Source: Spirochaetaceae bacterium (GTDB lineage: Bacteria; Spirochaetota; Spirochaetia; SZUA-6; Fen-1364). Taken from it: DNA of 29,483 nucleotides. The notes beneath the pieces were generated by a model, which saw only the letters and a list, made by a program, of their open reading frames with translations, was not told where the DNA came from and did not search any database. Shown piece by piece: positions 6,273 through 14,291 of the stretch (its first letter is position 1; each line of letters starts with the position of its first letter). The stretch spans positions 15,250 to 44,732 of the forward strand of contig PMZS01000222.1 in the NCBI GenBank assembly GCA_003170115.1, in the 5' to 3' direction. The position numbers and the translations under genes are program-made.

Positions 6273-7097
6273 ATGCACTTGGGGATGGACCGTGAAGAGG
6301 GGTGCCTGCTTGAGATCGACGACCTGTCGAAGACCTTCAAGGGCCTTCATGCCGTCGAAAACTACCATCTGCGCCTGAGCCCGGGCGAAATCCTGGGCAT
6401 CATCGGGCCCAACGGCGCAGGCAAGTCCACTGTGTTCAACCTTCTGACGGGTCACCTTCGGCCCACGCGCGGAAGTATCCGCTTTAGAGGCCAGGACATC
6501 ACCCGGCTTCCGCCTGACCGCATTGCAGCCCTGGGGATCGGGCGCACCTTTCAGAACATCCGTCTTTTCGCAAGCATGACGGTGCTCGAGAACGTAGTAT
6601 CCGCCCGCCAGCTTAAGGAGCGGAGCGGCATAATAGCCACGCTGCTCTCCTGGCCTTCTTTTCACCGCACAGAGCAAAGGCTGGCCTCGGAGGCGACCGA
6701 GAATCTGGGCCTGTTCGGCCTCGCCGACAGGGCCGGTAAGGCGGCCACATCCTTGCCTTACGGCGACCAGCGCAGGCTCGAGATCGTGCGGGCACTCGCC
6801 CTTGGTCCGACACTTCTTCTCCTGGATGAACCGACGGCCGGCATGAACAACCAGGAGAGCATGTTCGTGCTCGACCTCATCCGTCGCATCAGAGACCAGT
6901 ACAAGCTCACGATCATTCTCGTGGAGCACAACATGCCCCTGGTCATGCAGCTCTGCGAGCGGATCCAGGTTCTCAACTACGGCCAGATCATTGCCGAGGG
7001 CACACCCGAGCAGGTGCGCGCGGACCCCAAGGTTGTGGAATCCTACCTCGGGCGCGCCATGGAAGATTCGAAAGATGCTGAAGCTCGAAACGGTTGA
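6273..7097 (+). CDS. livG: Branched-chain amino acid-type ABC transporter ATP-binding protein LivG
   Basis: One of two ATPases that power the importer. Walker A GPNGAGKST is at about residues 45-53. The signature region reads LPYGDQRRLEI, the LivG variant of LSGGQ, and Walker B is LLLLDEPTAGMN. The C-terminal part has LVEHNM, the switch His, and the LivG-type ending QVRADPKVVESYLG. The start is uncertain: ATG 6273 or ATG 6285, both in frame. The family normally begins close to LLEIDDLSKTF, so the first ten residues are extra. ATG 6273 falls just behind the promoter. A longer frame reaches back to 6069 but crosses the hairpin and promoter and is not credible. It overlaps livF by 23 bases. Confidence 0.92.
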   Translation: MHLGMDREEGCLLEIDDLSKTFKGLHAVENYHLRLSPGEILGIIGPNGAGKSTVFNLLTGHLRPTRGSIRFRGQDITRLPPDRIAALGIGRTFQNIRLFASMTVLENVVSARQLKERSGIIATLLSWPSFHRTEQRLASEATENLGLFGLADRAGKAATSLPYGDQRRLEIVRALALGPTLLLLDEPTAGMNNQESMFVLDLIRRIRDQYKLTIILVEHNMPLVMQLCERIQVLNYGQIIAEGTPEQVRADPKVVESYLGRAMEDSKDAEARNG

Positions 7098-7797
7098 CGT
7101 CGCCTACGGGCACGTCCAGGCCCTTGACGGCGTCAGCATCGAAGTGCGGGACGGCGAACTGGTAGCGCTTCTCGGGGCAAACGGCGCGGGCAAGTCCACC
7201 ACGCTCATGGCAATATCGGGGATCGTGAGGCCGCGGGCAGGGACCCTGACGTACAACGGCGTTGACCTGGCCAAGTCAAGCCCGTTCGACATTGTCGGCC
7301 TGGGCGTGATCCACTGCCCCGAAGGACGAAGAATTTTCGGCGGCCTGACGGTCCTTGAGAACCTCAAGATGGGCTCGATGCGGAGGGCGGAGAAACAAGG
7401 CGTGCGCAAGGACATCGACTGGGTCTTCTCGCTTTTCCCGGTGCTCGCGCAGCGCCGTCATCAGTCAGGAGCCACCTTGAGCGGCGGGGAACAGCAGATG
7501 CTTGCCATCGGCCGGGCGCTGATGGCCGAGCCGAGACTTCTCATGCTTGACGAACCCTCCCTGGGCCTGGCGCCGCTGTTGGTTCAGGCAATTTTCAAGG
7601 TGATCAGGGAGCTGCACCATCGCGGGGTCACCATCCTTCTTGTCGAGCAGAACGTGAGACAGGCTCTCGCTGTTGCGGACCGGGGATACGTGCTTTCAAC
7701 AGGAAAGGTGATGCTGGAGGGAACTGGGAAGGACCTTCGCTCCAATCCCGAAATCGAGCAGGCGTACCTCAGCGCGGCGCCAGGGGCGCGAGCGTGA
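7075..7797 (+). CDS. livF: Branched-chain amino acid-type ABC transporter ATP-binding protein LivF
   Basis: Second ATPase of the importer, 240 residues, the usual LivF length. It begins MLKLETVDVAYGHVQALDGV, with Walker A GANGAGKST (34-42), signature LSGGEQQML and Walker B LLMLDEPSLGLAP. The last of these, SLGLAP, is the LivF hallmark. I chose ATG 7075 because the protein then begins exactly at the family's normal start; it overlaps the 3' end of livG. It overlaps livH by four bases (GTGA), so translation of the operon is coupled. Confidence 0.94.
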   Translation: MLKLETVDVAYGHVQALDGVSIEVRDGELVALLGANGAGKSTTLMAISGIVRPRAGTLTYNGVDLAKSSPFDIVGLGVIHCPEGRRIFGGLTVLENLKMGSMRRAEKQGVRKDIDWVFSLFPVLAQRRHQSGATLSGGEQQMLAIGRALMAEPRLLMLDEPSLGLAPLLVQAIFKVIRELHHRGVTILLVEQNVRQALAVADRGYVLSTGKVMLEGTGKDLRSNPEIEQAYLSAAPGARA

Positions 7798-8690
7798 CAT
7801 CAACAGAGCTCCTCCTGCAGCAGCTTATCAATGCGGTGAGCATCGGAAGCCTCTATGCGCTCATGGCCATCGGGCTGGCAATGGTCTTCGGCATTCTTCG
7901 ACTGATCAACTTCGCGCACGGTGACCTGATCATGGTGGGAAGCTACGTGACCCTGCTGCTCATGCTCCTGGGGCTCCCGTTCCTGCTCGCGGCAGCGGCC
8001 GGGGTCGTGGCAAGCACGATCGCGGGTCTGATCATGGAGAGGGTTGCCTACCGCCCCCTCCGCGGCGCGCACGAAATCGCGATGCTCCTGACCTCCTTCT
8101 CCGTGACGATATTCCTGGAGAACCTCGCGATCATCCTGTTCCGTCCGACCTCGCGCGCCTTTCCGGCCCCCGCGGTGTTGAGGTCGGTCATTGAGATAGG
8201 CCAACTGCGCGTGGCCGGCCTTGACCTCATCGCCATCATTGTTGCGGCGGTCCTGCTCCTGGGCCTCACGTTGTTCGTGCGGCGCACGAATGTCGGCATC
8301 GCGATGCGCGCGGCGTCGCAGGACCTGCTGGCCGCGCGACTCATGGGAATCAACGTGAACAAAGTGATTGCCACTGCCTTCGCGATCGGCTCGTTTCTCG
8401 CGGGGGTCGTGGGCCTGCTCTGGAGCGCGCGCGTGGGGAAGATCGATCCGCTGATGGGCTTCAACCCGGTCTTGAAGGCTTTCGTCGCCTCGGTGATTGG
8501 AGGCCTGGGCAGCCTGCCGGGCGCGGTCATCGGCGCCTACGTTCTCGGCGGACTCGAGATCCTTCTGCAGGGGCTCCTGCCTTCAGCGCTGACACCCTAC
8601 AGGGACGCGTTCGTGTTCGCCATCCTGATCGCCCTTCTCCTGTTCAGACCCAACGGCATCCTTGGCAGCACCGAGAGGGAGAAGATCTGA
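7794..8690 (+). CDS. livH: Branched-chain amino acid-type ABC permease LivH
   Basis: A 298-residue inner-membrane permease with about eight hydrophobic segments. The family's N-terminal pattern (SLYALMAIGLAMVFGILRLINFAHGDLIM) is visible in two parts at residues 17-45. The cytoplasmic loop that contacts the ATPases, with AARLMGINV, is near 180-187, and the closing GGLGSLPGAVIGAYVLGG is typical. The start is a GTG overlapping the livF stop; the stop overlaps the livM ATG. It forms the channel with LivM. Confidence 0.94.
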   Translation: MTSTELLLQQLINAVSIGSLYALMAIGLAMVFGILRLINFAHGDLIMVGSYVTLLLMLLGLPFLLAAAAGVVASTIAGLIMERVAYRPLRGAHEIAMLLTSFSVTIFLENLAIILFRPTSRAFPAPAVLRSVIEIGQLRVAGLDLIAIIVAAVLLLGLTLFVRRTNVGIAMRAASQDLLAARLMGINVNKVIATAFAIGSFLAGVVGLLWSARVGKIDPLMGFNPVLKAFVASVIGGLGSLPGAVIGAYVLGGLEILLQGLLPSALTPYRDAFVFAILIALLLFRPNGILGSTEREKI

Positions 8691-9745
8691 TGGCGATGAG
8701 CACACGCCTCCAGAGACTTATCCCACCCGCCGTGATGATCGCGGCCCTGGCGGCCATTCTCGGCGCGACGGACCTCGTAGCCGGCGATTATTTGCAGCGG
8801 ATCGTAATCATCATCGGGATCAACGTGATCCTTGTTGCGAGCCTCAATCTTTCCAACGGCTTTACGGGGGTGTTCTCCCTGGGGCACGTGGGGTTTATGG
8901 CCATCGGCGCTTATGCGGCTTCGATCCTGACTCTCCCCGTCCATTTGAAGGCGGTGAACCTTCCCGATCTTCCCGGTTGGCTGCAGGGCGTGGCCATGCC
9001 CTTTCTCCCTGCCACCTTGATCGCCGGGCTCATCGCAATGCTTGTCGCGTTTGCCGTCGGCCTCTCCCTCATGCGGCTGAACGGGGCCTACATCTCTGTG
9101 GCCACACTCGGGTTCCTGGTGATCGTGCAGGTCGTCCTTGTAAACTGGGACCAGTTCACGCGCGGGGCGCGCACGTTTGCCGGGGTCCCCGCCTACGCCA
9201 CGATATGGAACGTCTGGATATGGGCGGCGCTCACGGTCTACGTGGTCTGGAGGATTGGAGCCTCGGCATTCGGCCGGGACATGCGCGCGGCGCGCGACAA
9301 CGAGATTGCCGCCCTCTCACTCGGCGTGAGCGTGATCCGCTCGCGGCTGCTCGCTTTCTGCATGAGCGCTTTCCTGACCGGAGTCGCCGGCTCCCTGTGG
9401 GCCCACTTTATCACCTCTTTCTCGCCCAAATCCTTCTTTTTTACACAGGCCTTCAGTATCATTACAATGCTGGTCATCGGGGGACTGGGCTCGGTGAGCG
9501 GTTCAGTGATAGGAGTGTTTCTCATTACGGTGCTCTCGGAACTTCTGAGAAATGCGGAGAGAGGCTTCGATATCGGGGCGCTGCATCTTCCACCCATCTA
9601 CGGGGCAAGCCAGATCCTGATGGCCGTCCTGTTCGTTCTTGTCATCGTCTTCAAGCCCGCGGGGCTCATGGGAGGCAGGGAGATCGACATTCGTGGAATT
9701 CTCCGGCGCATCGGTGCGTCGAGAAGGGGTAAAGGGGCCGCCTGA
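8690..9745 (+). CDS. livM: Branched-chain amino acid-type ABC permease LivM
   Basis: A 351-residue polytopic membrane protein. It shows the LivM pattern ASLNLSNGFTGVFSLGHVGF near residue 50, the later GAYISVATLGF, and the ATPase-contact loop AARDNEIAALSLGV. The final part has GGLGSVSGSVIGVFL and a hydrophobic C-terminus ending in a basic tail. ATG 8690 overlaps the livH TGA by one base. It pairs with LivH in the membrane. Confidence 0.94.
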   Translation: MAMSTRLQRLIPPAVMIAALAAILGATDLVAGDYLQRIVIIIGINVILVASLNLSNGFTGVFSLGHVGFMAIGAYAASILTLPVHLKAVNLPDLPGWLQGVAMPFLPATLIAGLIAMLVAFAVGLSLMRLNGAYISVATLGFLVIVQVVLVNWDQFTRGARTFAGVPAYATIWNVWIWAALTVYVVWRIGASAFGRDMRAARDNEIAALSLGVSVIRSRLLAFCMSAFLTGVAGSLWAHFITSFSPKSFFFTQAFSIITMLVIGGLGSVSGSVIGVFLITVLSELLRNAERGFDIGALHLPPIYGASQILMAVLFVLVIVFKPAGLMGGREIDIRGILRRIGASRRGKGAA

Positions 9746-9790
9746 TGGCGGCGAATCACAATTCATTGCATCGCATAAGGAGGCTGATGT

Positions 9791-10963
9791 ATGAAGACCA
9801 GATTGGCAATTGTTCTCGTTGCCGCTGCCGCATTGATTCTCGTCGGGTGCGGCGGCAAGGGTGGCGGGAACACGATCAAGATCGGCATGTTGTTCAACAT
9901 GACCGGGGCCCAGGCTTCCCTGGACGCGCCCTCGGCAAACGGGGCTAACCTCGCCGCCAAGGAGATAAACGCGGCGGGCGGAGTGCTGGGCAAGCAGATC
10001 AAGCTCGTCTCCTTCGACGGGAAGTCCGATGCCGCGACGATCGGCACCGCGGCCACCCAGCTCGCGCAGACGGAAAAGGTCGTAGCCATGTTCGGCTTCA
10101 GCGACAGCGATATGGTGATGGCGGCCGCTCCGACGGCGGCCAAGGCCGGTATCGTTTTCGTTACCTCGGGGGCGACCTCGCCGAAGCTCCCCGACCAGGT
10201 GCCGGACTATCTCTACCTCGCCTGTTTCGGCGACAACGTGCAGGCGGCGGCCGGGGCCGAGTACGCGATTAACTCGCTGAAGGCGAAGACCGTGTACCTC
10301 CTCATCGACAAGGGCATGGAGTATACCCTCCTCCTCGGCAAGTACTTCAAAGAACGCTTCGTCGAGCAGGGCGGGACCGTCGTTCTGGAAGACAACTACC
10401 AGACCGGCGACAAGGACTTCTCCGCGCAGATCACGAAGCTGAAGGGCCAGAAGGCGAAGCCGGACATGCTGTATATCGCCGCGGGTCCCGATGACGTGGG
10501 AACCATTGTGAAGCAGTTCCGCGACGCCGGCGTCAAGTCTCCCATCATGGGCGGAGACGGCTACGACACCCCGCTGCTCGTCCAGGTTGCCGGGAAGGGC
10601 GCGGAGAACGTGTACTTCACGACGCACTCCCTGATGGATCCGAAGCTCGGTACGGACGCGGTGAAGAAGTTCATCGCCGCCTACCAGGCCGAGTTCAAGG
10701 TTCCGCCTGAGAACGCCTTCGCGGGCCTCGGGTACGACACGGTGAAGCTGCTCGCGGATTCGATCAAGCGGGCCGGTTCGGCGGATCCCAAGGCCATCCG
10801 CAAGGCCCTGCAGGCCACCAAGGATCTCCCGGGAGTCACGGGGGCCATCACCTACCAGGAGGGAAGCAGGATTCCCCAGAAGGGAGTCACGGTCATTCTG
10901 GTGAAGGACGGGACCTTCACCCTGGCGCAGGAAGTCGTGCCGCAGAAGGTGCCCCAGCCCTGA
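9791..10963 (+). CDS. livK: Branched-chain amino acid-type periplasmic binding protein LivK (lipoprotein)
   Basis: Substrate-binding protein of the importer. It begins with a lipoprotein signal ending LILVGC, so Cys20 should be lipidated. The fold is type I (Peripla_BP_6/LivK): IKIGMLFNMTGAQASLD, AAKEINAAGGVLGKQIKLV and the hinge TGAITYQEGSR are recognisable. SD AAGGAGG (9777-9783) lies 7 bases before the ATG. The ligand cannot be assigned; this family also binds urea, amides, aromatic acids and other amino acids. The following creatininase-family gene may hint at an amide. A stem-loop follows the gene. Confidence 0.92.
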   Translation: MKTRLAIVLVAAAALILVGCGGKGGGNTIKIGMLFNMTGAQASLDAPSANGANLAAKEINAAGGVLGKQIKLVSFDGKSDAATIGTAATQLAQTEKVVAMFGFSDSDMVMAAAPTAAKAGIVFVTSGATSPKLPDQVPDYLYLACFGDNVQAAAGAEYAINSLKAKTVYLLIDKGMEYTLLLGKYFKERFVEQGGTVVLEDNYQTGDKDFSAQITKLKGQKAKPDMLYIAAGPDDVGTIVKQFRDAGVKSPIMGGDGYDTPLLVQVAGKGAENVYFTTHSLMDPKLGTDAVKKFIAAYQAEFKVPPENAFAGLGYDTVKLLADSIKRAGSADPKAIRKALQATKDLPGVTGAITYQEGSRIPQKGVTVILVKDGTFTLAQEVVPQKVPQP

Positions 10964-10994
10964 GGCAGCCCTGAGGACGAATTCGCTGTAAAGC

Positions 10995-11025
10995 GGCGGG
11001 CCGCATCATGCGGTCCGCCTTATTT
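10995..11025 (+). terminator. Intergenic stem-loop with T-rich tail after livK
   Basis: The 11-base arms GGCGGGCCGCA (10995-11005) and TGCGGTCCGCC (11009-11019) pair with a single G-U and a 3-base loop, then TTATTT follows. It looks like a rho-independent terminator or attenuator that limits readthrough into the creatininase-family gene and may protect the livK message. Confidence 0.75.
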
Positions 11026-11041
11026 AAACGCGGAGGCACGC

Positions 11042-11827
11042 ATGAAGAAGAACCCTATCGAAGTCCAGCACCTGAACTCCGGCGATTTCCGCACGGAACC
11101 CTTTGAGAAAGTGATCCTTCCCCTTGGCTCGCTGGAAAGCCACGGGGCGCACCTGCCGTTCGGAACGGATGCGCTCACCGCGTACCTGGTGGCGCTGGAC
11201 ATTGCCGCGCGGCTGCCGAAAACCGTGGTGCTTCCGCCGGTGAACTACGGCGTGAGCGAGCACTACAAGGACTTCTCCTTCACCGTGACGCTGAGCTTCG
11301 AGACGCAGACCGCGGTCATACGCGACATCCTGGAGTCTGTCTATCGGGAAGGCATCCGCAAAGTGTTCATCATGAACGGGCACGACGGGAACATTGCCCC
11401 AATAGAGGTGGCAAGCAGGTCCGCCAAGGTCGCGCACCCGGATTTCAAGATCGTGTCCCTGGATGCGTGGTGGATGATGGTGGGCGAGATTCTCCCGCCC
11501 GACTTCTTCGAGGTCTGGAAGGGGCTGGGCCACGGGGGCGAGGGGGAGACCTCGATCTGCCTGGAGCTTTTCCCCGAGTTGTGCAATCCCTCGAAAGCGG
11601 CCGGCGTGGTGCCCCAGCTTCCGAAATACCTCGACGTGAAGTGGCTGTTCAAGGAGCTGACGAACACCGGGGCCACGGGAGACCCGACCAGGGGCACGCG
11701 CGAAAAGGGAAAGAAAATGCGCCAGGTGCTCGTGGACGCAATGGTGAAGGCTCTCTCCGACCTGGACGAAAAGGGCTGGGATTGGCGTTCACCGGAAGTC
11801 ATCGCCGCGGAAAAAGCTGGCCGCTAG
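11042..11827 (+). CDS. Creatininase-family amidohydrolase
   Basis: A 261-residue metal-dependent amidohydrolase of the creatininase fold (PF02633). LPLGSLESHGAHLPFGTD (27-44, shown here in part) supplies Glu32, His34 and Asp43; NGHDGN is at 112-117 and GHGGEGETS at 163-171 with Glu169. These match the two-metal site of the family. Members open creatinine, formylated pyrimidines or peptide amides, so the exact reaction is open. The ATG has GGAGG a few bases upstream. It stands 80 bases after livK, behind a stem-loop, in the same direction. It may process whatever the liv system imports, but that is inference. Confidence 0.88.
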   Translation: MKKNPIEVQHLNSGDFRTEPFEKVILPLGSLESHGAHLPFGTDALTAYLVALDIAARLPKTVVLPPVNYGVSEHYKDFSFTVTLSFETQTAVIRDILESVYREGIRKVFIMNGHDGNIAPIEVASRSAKVAHPDFKIVSLDAWWMMVGEILPPDFFEVWKGLGHGGEGETSICLELFPELCNPSKAAGVVPQLPKYLDVKWLFKELTNTGATGDPTRGTREKGKKMRQVLVDAMVKALSDLDEKGWDWRSPEVIAAEKAGR

Positions 11828-11845
11828 AGCAGCGTATTTCAAAAC

Positions 11846-11874
11846 TTGACTAAGGCCCTTGACTAAGTCATTAT
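11846..11874 (+). promoter_or_regulatory. Promoter with direct-repeat operator upstream of the Phd/VapC pair
   Basis: The 9-base unit TTGACTAAG occurs twice, at 11846-11854 and 11859-11867. The first copy doubles as a -35 box (TTGACT) 17 bases before CATTAT (11869-11874). Transcription would then begin close to the ATG at 11882, so the message may be leaderless; no SD is seen. Antitoxin binding to such repeats is the usual autoregulation. Confidence 0.5.
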
Positions 11875-11881
11875 TCAGATC

Positions 11882-12112
11882 ATGCGGCAGTTCACTATCC
11901 ATGAAGCAAAGACCCATCTCTCTCGTCTGATCGAGGAAGCGCTGCAGGGGGAAGAGATCGTCATTGCGAAAGGACGGACCCCGCTTGTGAGGATCGTCCC
12001 GTTGTCGTCGAAAAAGCCGCCCCGAAAAGCTGGCGGCGCACGGGGCGTGCTGGAAAAAATGGCCGACGATTTCGATGCGCCCCTGGCTGACTTCGACGAG
12101 TATGCGAAGTGA
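11882..12112 (+). CDS. Phd/YefM-family antitoxin
   Basis: A 76-residue antitoxin. The N-terminal half (MRQFTIHEAKTHLSRLIEEA, then GEEIVIAKGRTPLVRIVPL) is the Phd/YefM DNA-binding and dimer fold. The C-terminal half is flexible, with an acidic end DDFDAPLADFDEYAK that should wrap the toxin. Its TGA overlaps the GTG of the PIN toxin by four bases (GTGA), the usual coupled arrangement. It should repress its own promoter through the direct repeats just upstream. Confidence 0.88.
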   Translation: MRQFTIHEAKTHLSRLIEEALQGEEIVIAKGRTPLVRIVPLSSKKPPRKAGGARGVLEKMADDFDAPLADFDEYAK

Positions 12113-12495
12113 AACTGCTCCTCGACACGCATGCCTTTCTCTGGTTCGTCGAGGGGAAAGAAGATTTGAGTGCCGCAGCATTGCGTGCAATCCTGGATGA
12201 AGCCAACCTCCTGTTCCTGAGTCCCGCCAGCTATTGGGAGATCTGCGTCAAACTGTCCATCGGCAAGCTCGCGCTGGCGAACGGGTGGCCTCGGCTTTTC
12301 GAACGCGAGATCCGACGGAATGGAATCCATTGGCTGGATTTGAAGCCGGAGCATTTCCGGGGAATCATCGATCTTCCCTTCCTTCACAGGGATCCCTTTG
12401 ACCGGCTTCTGGTTGCTCAGGCAATCCAGGAGCGGTGCGCCCTCGTGACGGGAGACCCCCTGATACCCCGCTACGGCGTGAAGACGGTCTGGTAG
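12109..12495 (+). CDS. PIN-domain ribonuclease toxin (VapC-like)
   Basis: A 128-residue PIN protein. It begins MKLLLDTHAFLWF, and the acidic metal-binding residues D6, E44, D95, D98 and D116 are all in place (LSPASYWEICVK, HRDPFDRLLVAQA, VTGDPLI). The LLLDTHAFLW opening is the class that pairs with Phd-type antitoxins. These toxins cut tRNA or rRNA and stop translation until the antitoxin returns. GTG start, coupled to the antitoxin. The module looks intact, unlike the older TA copies at the left. Confidence 0.92.
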   Translation: MKLLLDTHAFLWFVEGKEDLSAAALRAILDEANLLFLSPASYWEICVKLSIGKLALANGWPRLFEREIRRNGIHWLDLKPEHFRGIIDLPFLHRDPFDRLLVAQAIQERCALVTGDPLIPRYGVKTVW

Positions 12496-12583
12496 TGAGG
12501 GGTCATGCTCCCGCGAAACGTCTGCAATACTGTTCGATCCTCTCCGCAATGCCGAAAAGCTCGGGCGTGGCATTGAGCATCCG

Positions 12584-12748
12584 TTACATGACCGACGGCC
12601 CGATGGAGGCGGACCGCACGAGGATGTCGATGTCCCCTCCCTTTTTCGCGTCATCGACGCGAGAGCCGAAGAGGAACACCTGGGCTTGAGCATCGTAACG
12701 ATGAACGGCGCTCACAATGGCATTCCGCTCCCGATCCGACAGCCTCAT
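12584..12748 (-). pseudogene. Truncated MNT-type nucleotidyltransferase
   Basis: Fifty-four residues from ATG 12746-12748: MRLSDRERNAIV, then VFLFGSRVDDAKKGGDIDILV. The last part is the minimal-nucleotidyltransferase active site with its Gly-Ser and two Asp residues. The frame meets TAA at 12584-12586 straight after the active-site strand, where family members run on for 40-50 residues, so the protein lacks the rest of its fold. A HEPN partner, expected in HEPN-MNT toxin systems, is not seen; only about 25 in-frame codons follow before a TGA. A TTG at 12784 would add 12 residues and overlap the DUF92 stop. Confidence 0.6.
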
Positions 12749-12780
12749 GAAATGAATCGCAAGATCGCCGTACTTCAAAG

Positions 12781-13593
12781 TCAAGCGAGTGGAGACAGCA
12801 GAATACCAAGCGCGGTTGCCAGAGCGCAGCTGGCGAAGTTCACGAGATCATTGTTGACGAAGGAGAGGCCGCGCACGCGCCTGTTTGGACTTCCGTCGGC
12901 ACCGCGTGGAAGCTCCGTGAGGACGTCCTGGCCCGCGTACTGAGCCTGGATCGTGGCTCCGAGGAAGCTGTCCAGCACCGACCCGACGAACCCGCCCGCA
13001 GCCACGAAGCCAAGAAGTCGGGGAAATCCGTCCGGCACAACCCCTAGTGCAAGGTTTTCCAGCGCAAAAATGAGGGCGATGAAAAGCGCGCCGGCAATGG
13101 CCATCCCGCTTCCCAGGATACTCACGCCCCCGGATACGCCGCGCGTGACGGATCGGAATGTGAACAGGGAAACCGGCTGCCCCCGTGATAGCACGCCCAG
13201 CTCGCTCGCCCACGTGTCCGCATTCGAGGAGGCGAATGACACGGCGAACCCGATCGCCCACGCGGGGTTGCCGCTCAACCTGTAGAGAAGGGCGCAGAAC
13301 GCCCCGATTCCCCCGTTGGCGAGGACCTGGAACATGTCCCGCCTGCCGCCCTTCTGGTGGATCTTTTTCAGAGCCTCCTTTTCGTTTCGCCCCACGGAGC
13401 CCAGGGCCGTGGAGGAAATGAAAAATGCCATGAGGACGAACCAGAACAGCGGACCGCCGCACACAAAGATCAGGGTCCCGACGATGACGCCAGCCGCGGC
13501 GCCTCCCGGATCAACTGATCCCCGCCACAGGACGATGGCGGCCGCCACGGCGTTCAGGATGAGCCCGACTGCGACCAGGACCGGAAGCGTCAC
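12781..13593 (-). CDS. DUF92 membrane protein, VTE6-like prenyl-phosphate kinase candidate
   Basis: A 270-residue protein with about six membrane segments. The DUF92 signatures are all present: LANGGIGA (91-98), SNADTWASELG (123-133), GGVSILG (155-161), GSVLDSFLGATIQ (204-216) and NNDLVN (247-252). The only DUF92 members with a known job that I can name are plant VTE6 and its cyanobacterial relative, which phosphorylate phytyl phosphate to phytyl diphosphate. Its start overlaps by four bases the stop of a dolichol/phytol-kinase-like gene, the enzyme class that makes the monophosphate. Together they could rebuild an isoprenoid diphosphate from its alcohol. The real isoprenoid is unknown; this is inference from family and position. 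Confidence 0.82.
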   Translation of the reverse strand: MTLPVLVAVGLILNAVAAAIVLWRGSVDPGGAAAGVIVGTLIFVCGGPLFWFVLMAFFISSTALGSVGRNEKEALKKIHQKGGRRDMFQVLANGGIGAFCALLYRLSGNPAWAIGFAVSFASSNADTWASELGVLSRGQPVSLFTFRSVTRGVSGGVSILGSGMAIAGALFIALIFALENLALGVVPDGFPRLLGFVAAGGFVGSVLDSFLGATIQAQYAGQDVLTELPRGADGSPNRRVRGLSFVNNDLVNFASCALATALGILLSPLA

Positions 13594-14276
13594 ACAAACA
13601 CTCCCGCGTACAATGCAGCCACGGCGAGCGGCACGGTGAGGTTGTCGATGCCCAGAGGCGTGAAGAGCTCAACGAAGGTGGCGGCCGTGGCGATGACCGT
13701 GGACACGCCGATGGCCGGCAGGAGCGCGCCGTATCGACCATTGAAAATCAGCGTGAATATCAGAGTGACCGCGAAGGACGCTGAGAACATAAGGAGCGTT
13801 CCCGCCGCGCTCTTCCTGCCTCCCCAGATCCGGACTCCCGGCGCCCCGTTTCCCTCACCCACCAGGGCGGCCAGGCCATCTCCCCACCCAAGCACCAGCA
13901 CGGCGATTCCCCCGACCCACGGCGGCATGACTCCGCGCCAGCAGAGGTTCACGAGCACCAGCAGTGAAATGGGAAAGTACACGGTGCCAAGGTTGCGCCT
14001 GTCCGCCCCCTCGTCCATGGCGGGCAGGAGTCGGAAACGCAGGGCAAGAGCATTGATCGCGATGAAGCTTGCCGGTCCCACGGACGCCACCCAGGGATCG
14101 CTCATCGTGGCCAGGGCGATGAGCCACCAGTGCGCCACCCCGATGTGGATCACTTTTCGCGCGGCAGAGGCGCGAAGAATGTGCCGGCGCATGAGAAAGG
14201 TCGCCATGCCGATGAAGCCGAATACAAACGCGTACGAGGCGACAAGTCCGAGGGCGTCCAGAGCTGCGGGGGACAT
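13590..14276 (-). CDS. Dolichol/phytol-kinase-like CTP-dependent prenol kinase
   Basis: A 228-residue polytopic membrane protein of the phosphatidate cytidylyltransferase/dolichol kinase group. Motifs: RKVIHIG (40-46), NLGTVYFP (95-102), GWGDGLAALVG (130-140), GGRKSAAGT (152-160) and E203 followed by GIDNLTVPL. The GDG-AA-VG and K-S-G-T pattern marks dolichol kinase, plant phytol kinase VTE5 and yeast Dgk1, all of which phosphorylate a lipid alcohol with CTP. Its end overlaps the DUF92 gene, so the two form a two-gene minus-strand operon. It is divergent from the ROK regulator. A diacylglycerol substrate is the main alternative. Confidence 0.83.
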   Translation of the reverse strand: MSPAALDALGLVASYAFVFGFIGMATFLMRRHILRASAARKVIHIGVAHWWLIALATMSDPWVASVGPASFIAINALALRFRLLPAMDEGADRRNLGTVYFPISLLVLVNLCWRGVMPPWVGGIAVLVLGWGDGLAALVGEGNGAPGVRIWGGRKSAAGTLLMFSASFAVTLIFTLIFNGRYGALLPAIGVSTVIATAATFVELFTPLGIDNLTVPLAVAALYAGVFV

Positions 14277-14291
14277 CGCGGAAGAGTATAA

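Noticed and set aside
9503..10627. A 374-codon open frame on the minus strand
   Set aside because: It lies antisense to livM and livK, both clear family members, and its protein is rich in Arg/Gly/His as expected of a GC-rich shadow.
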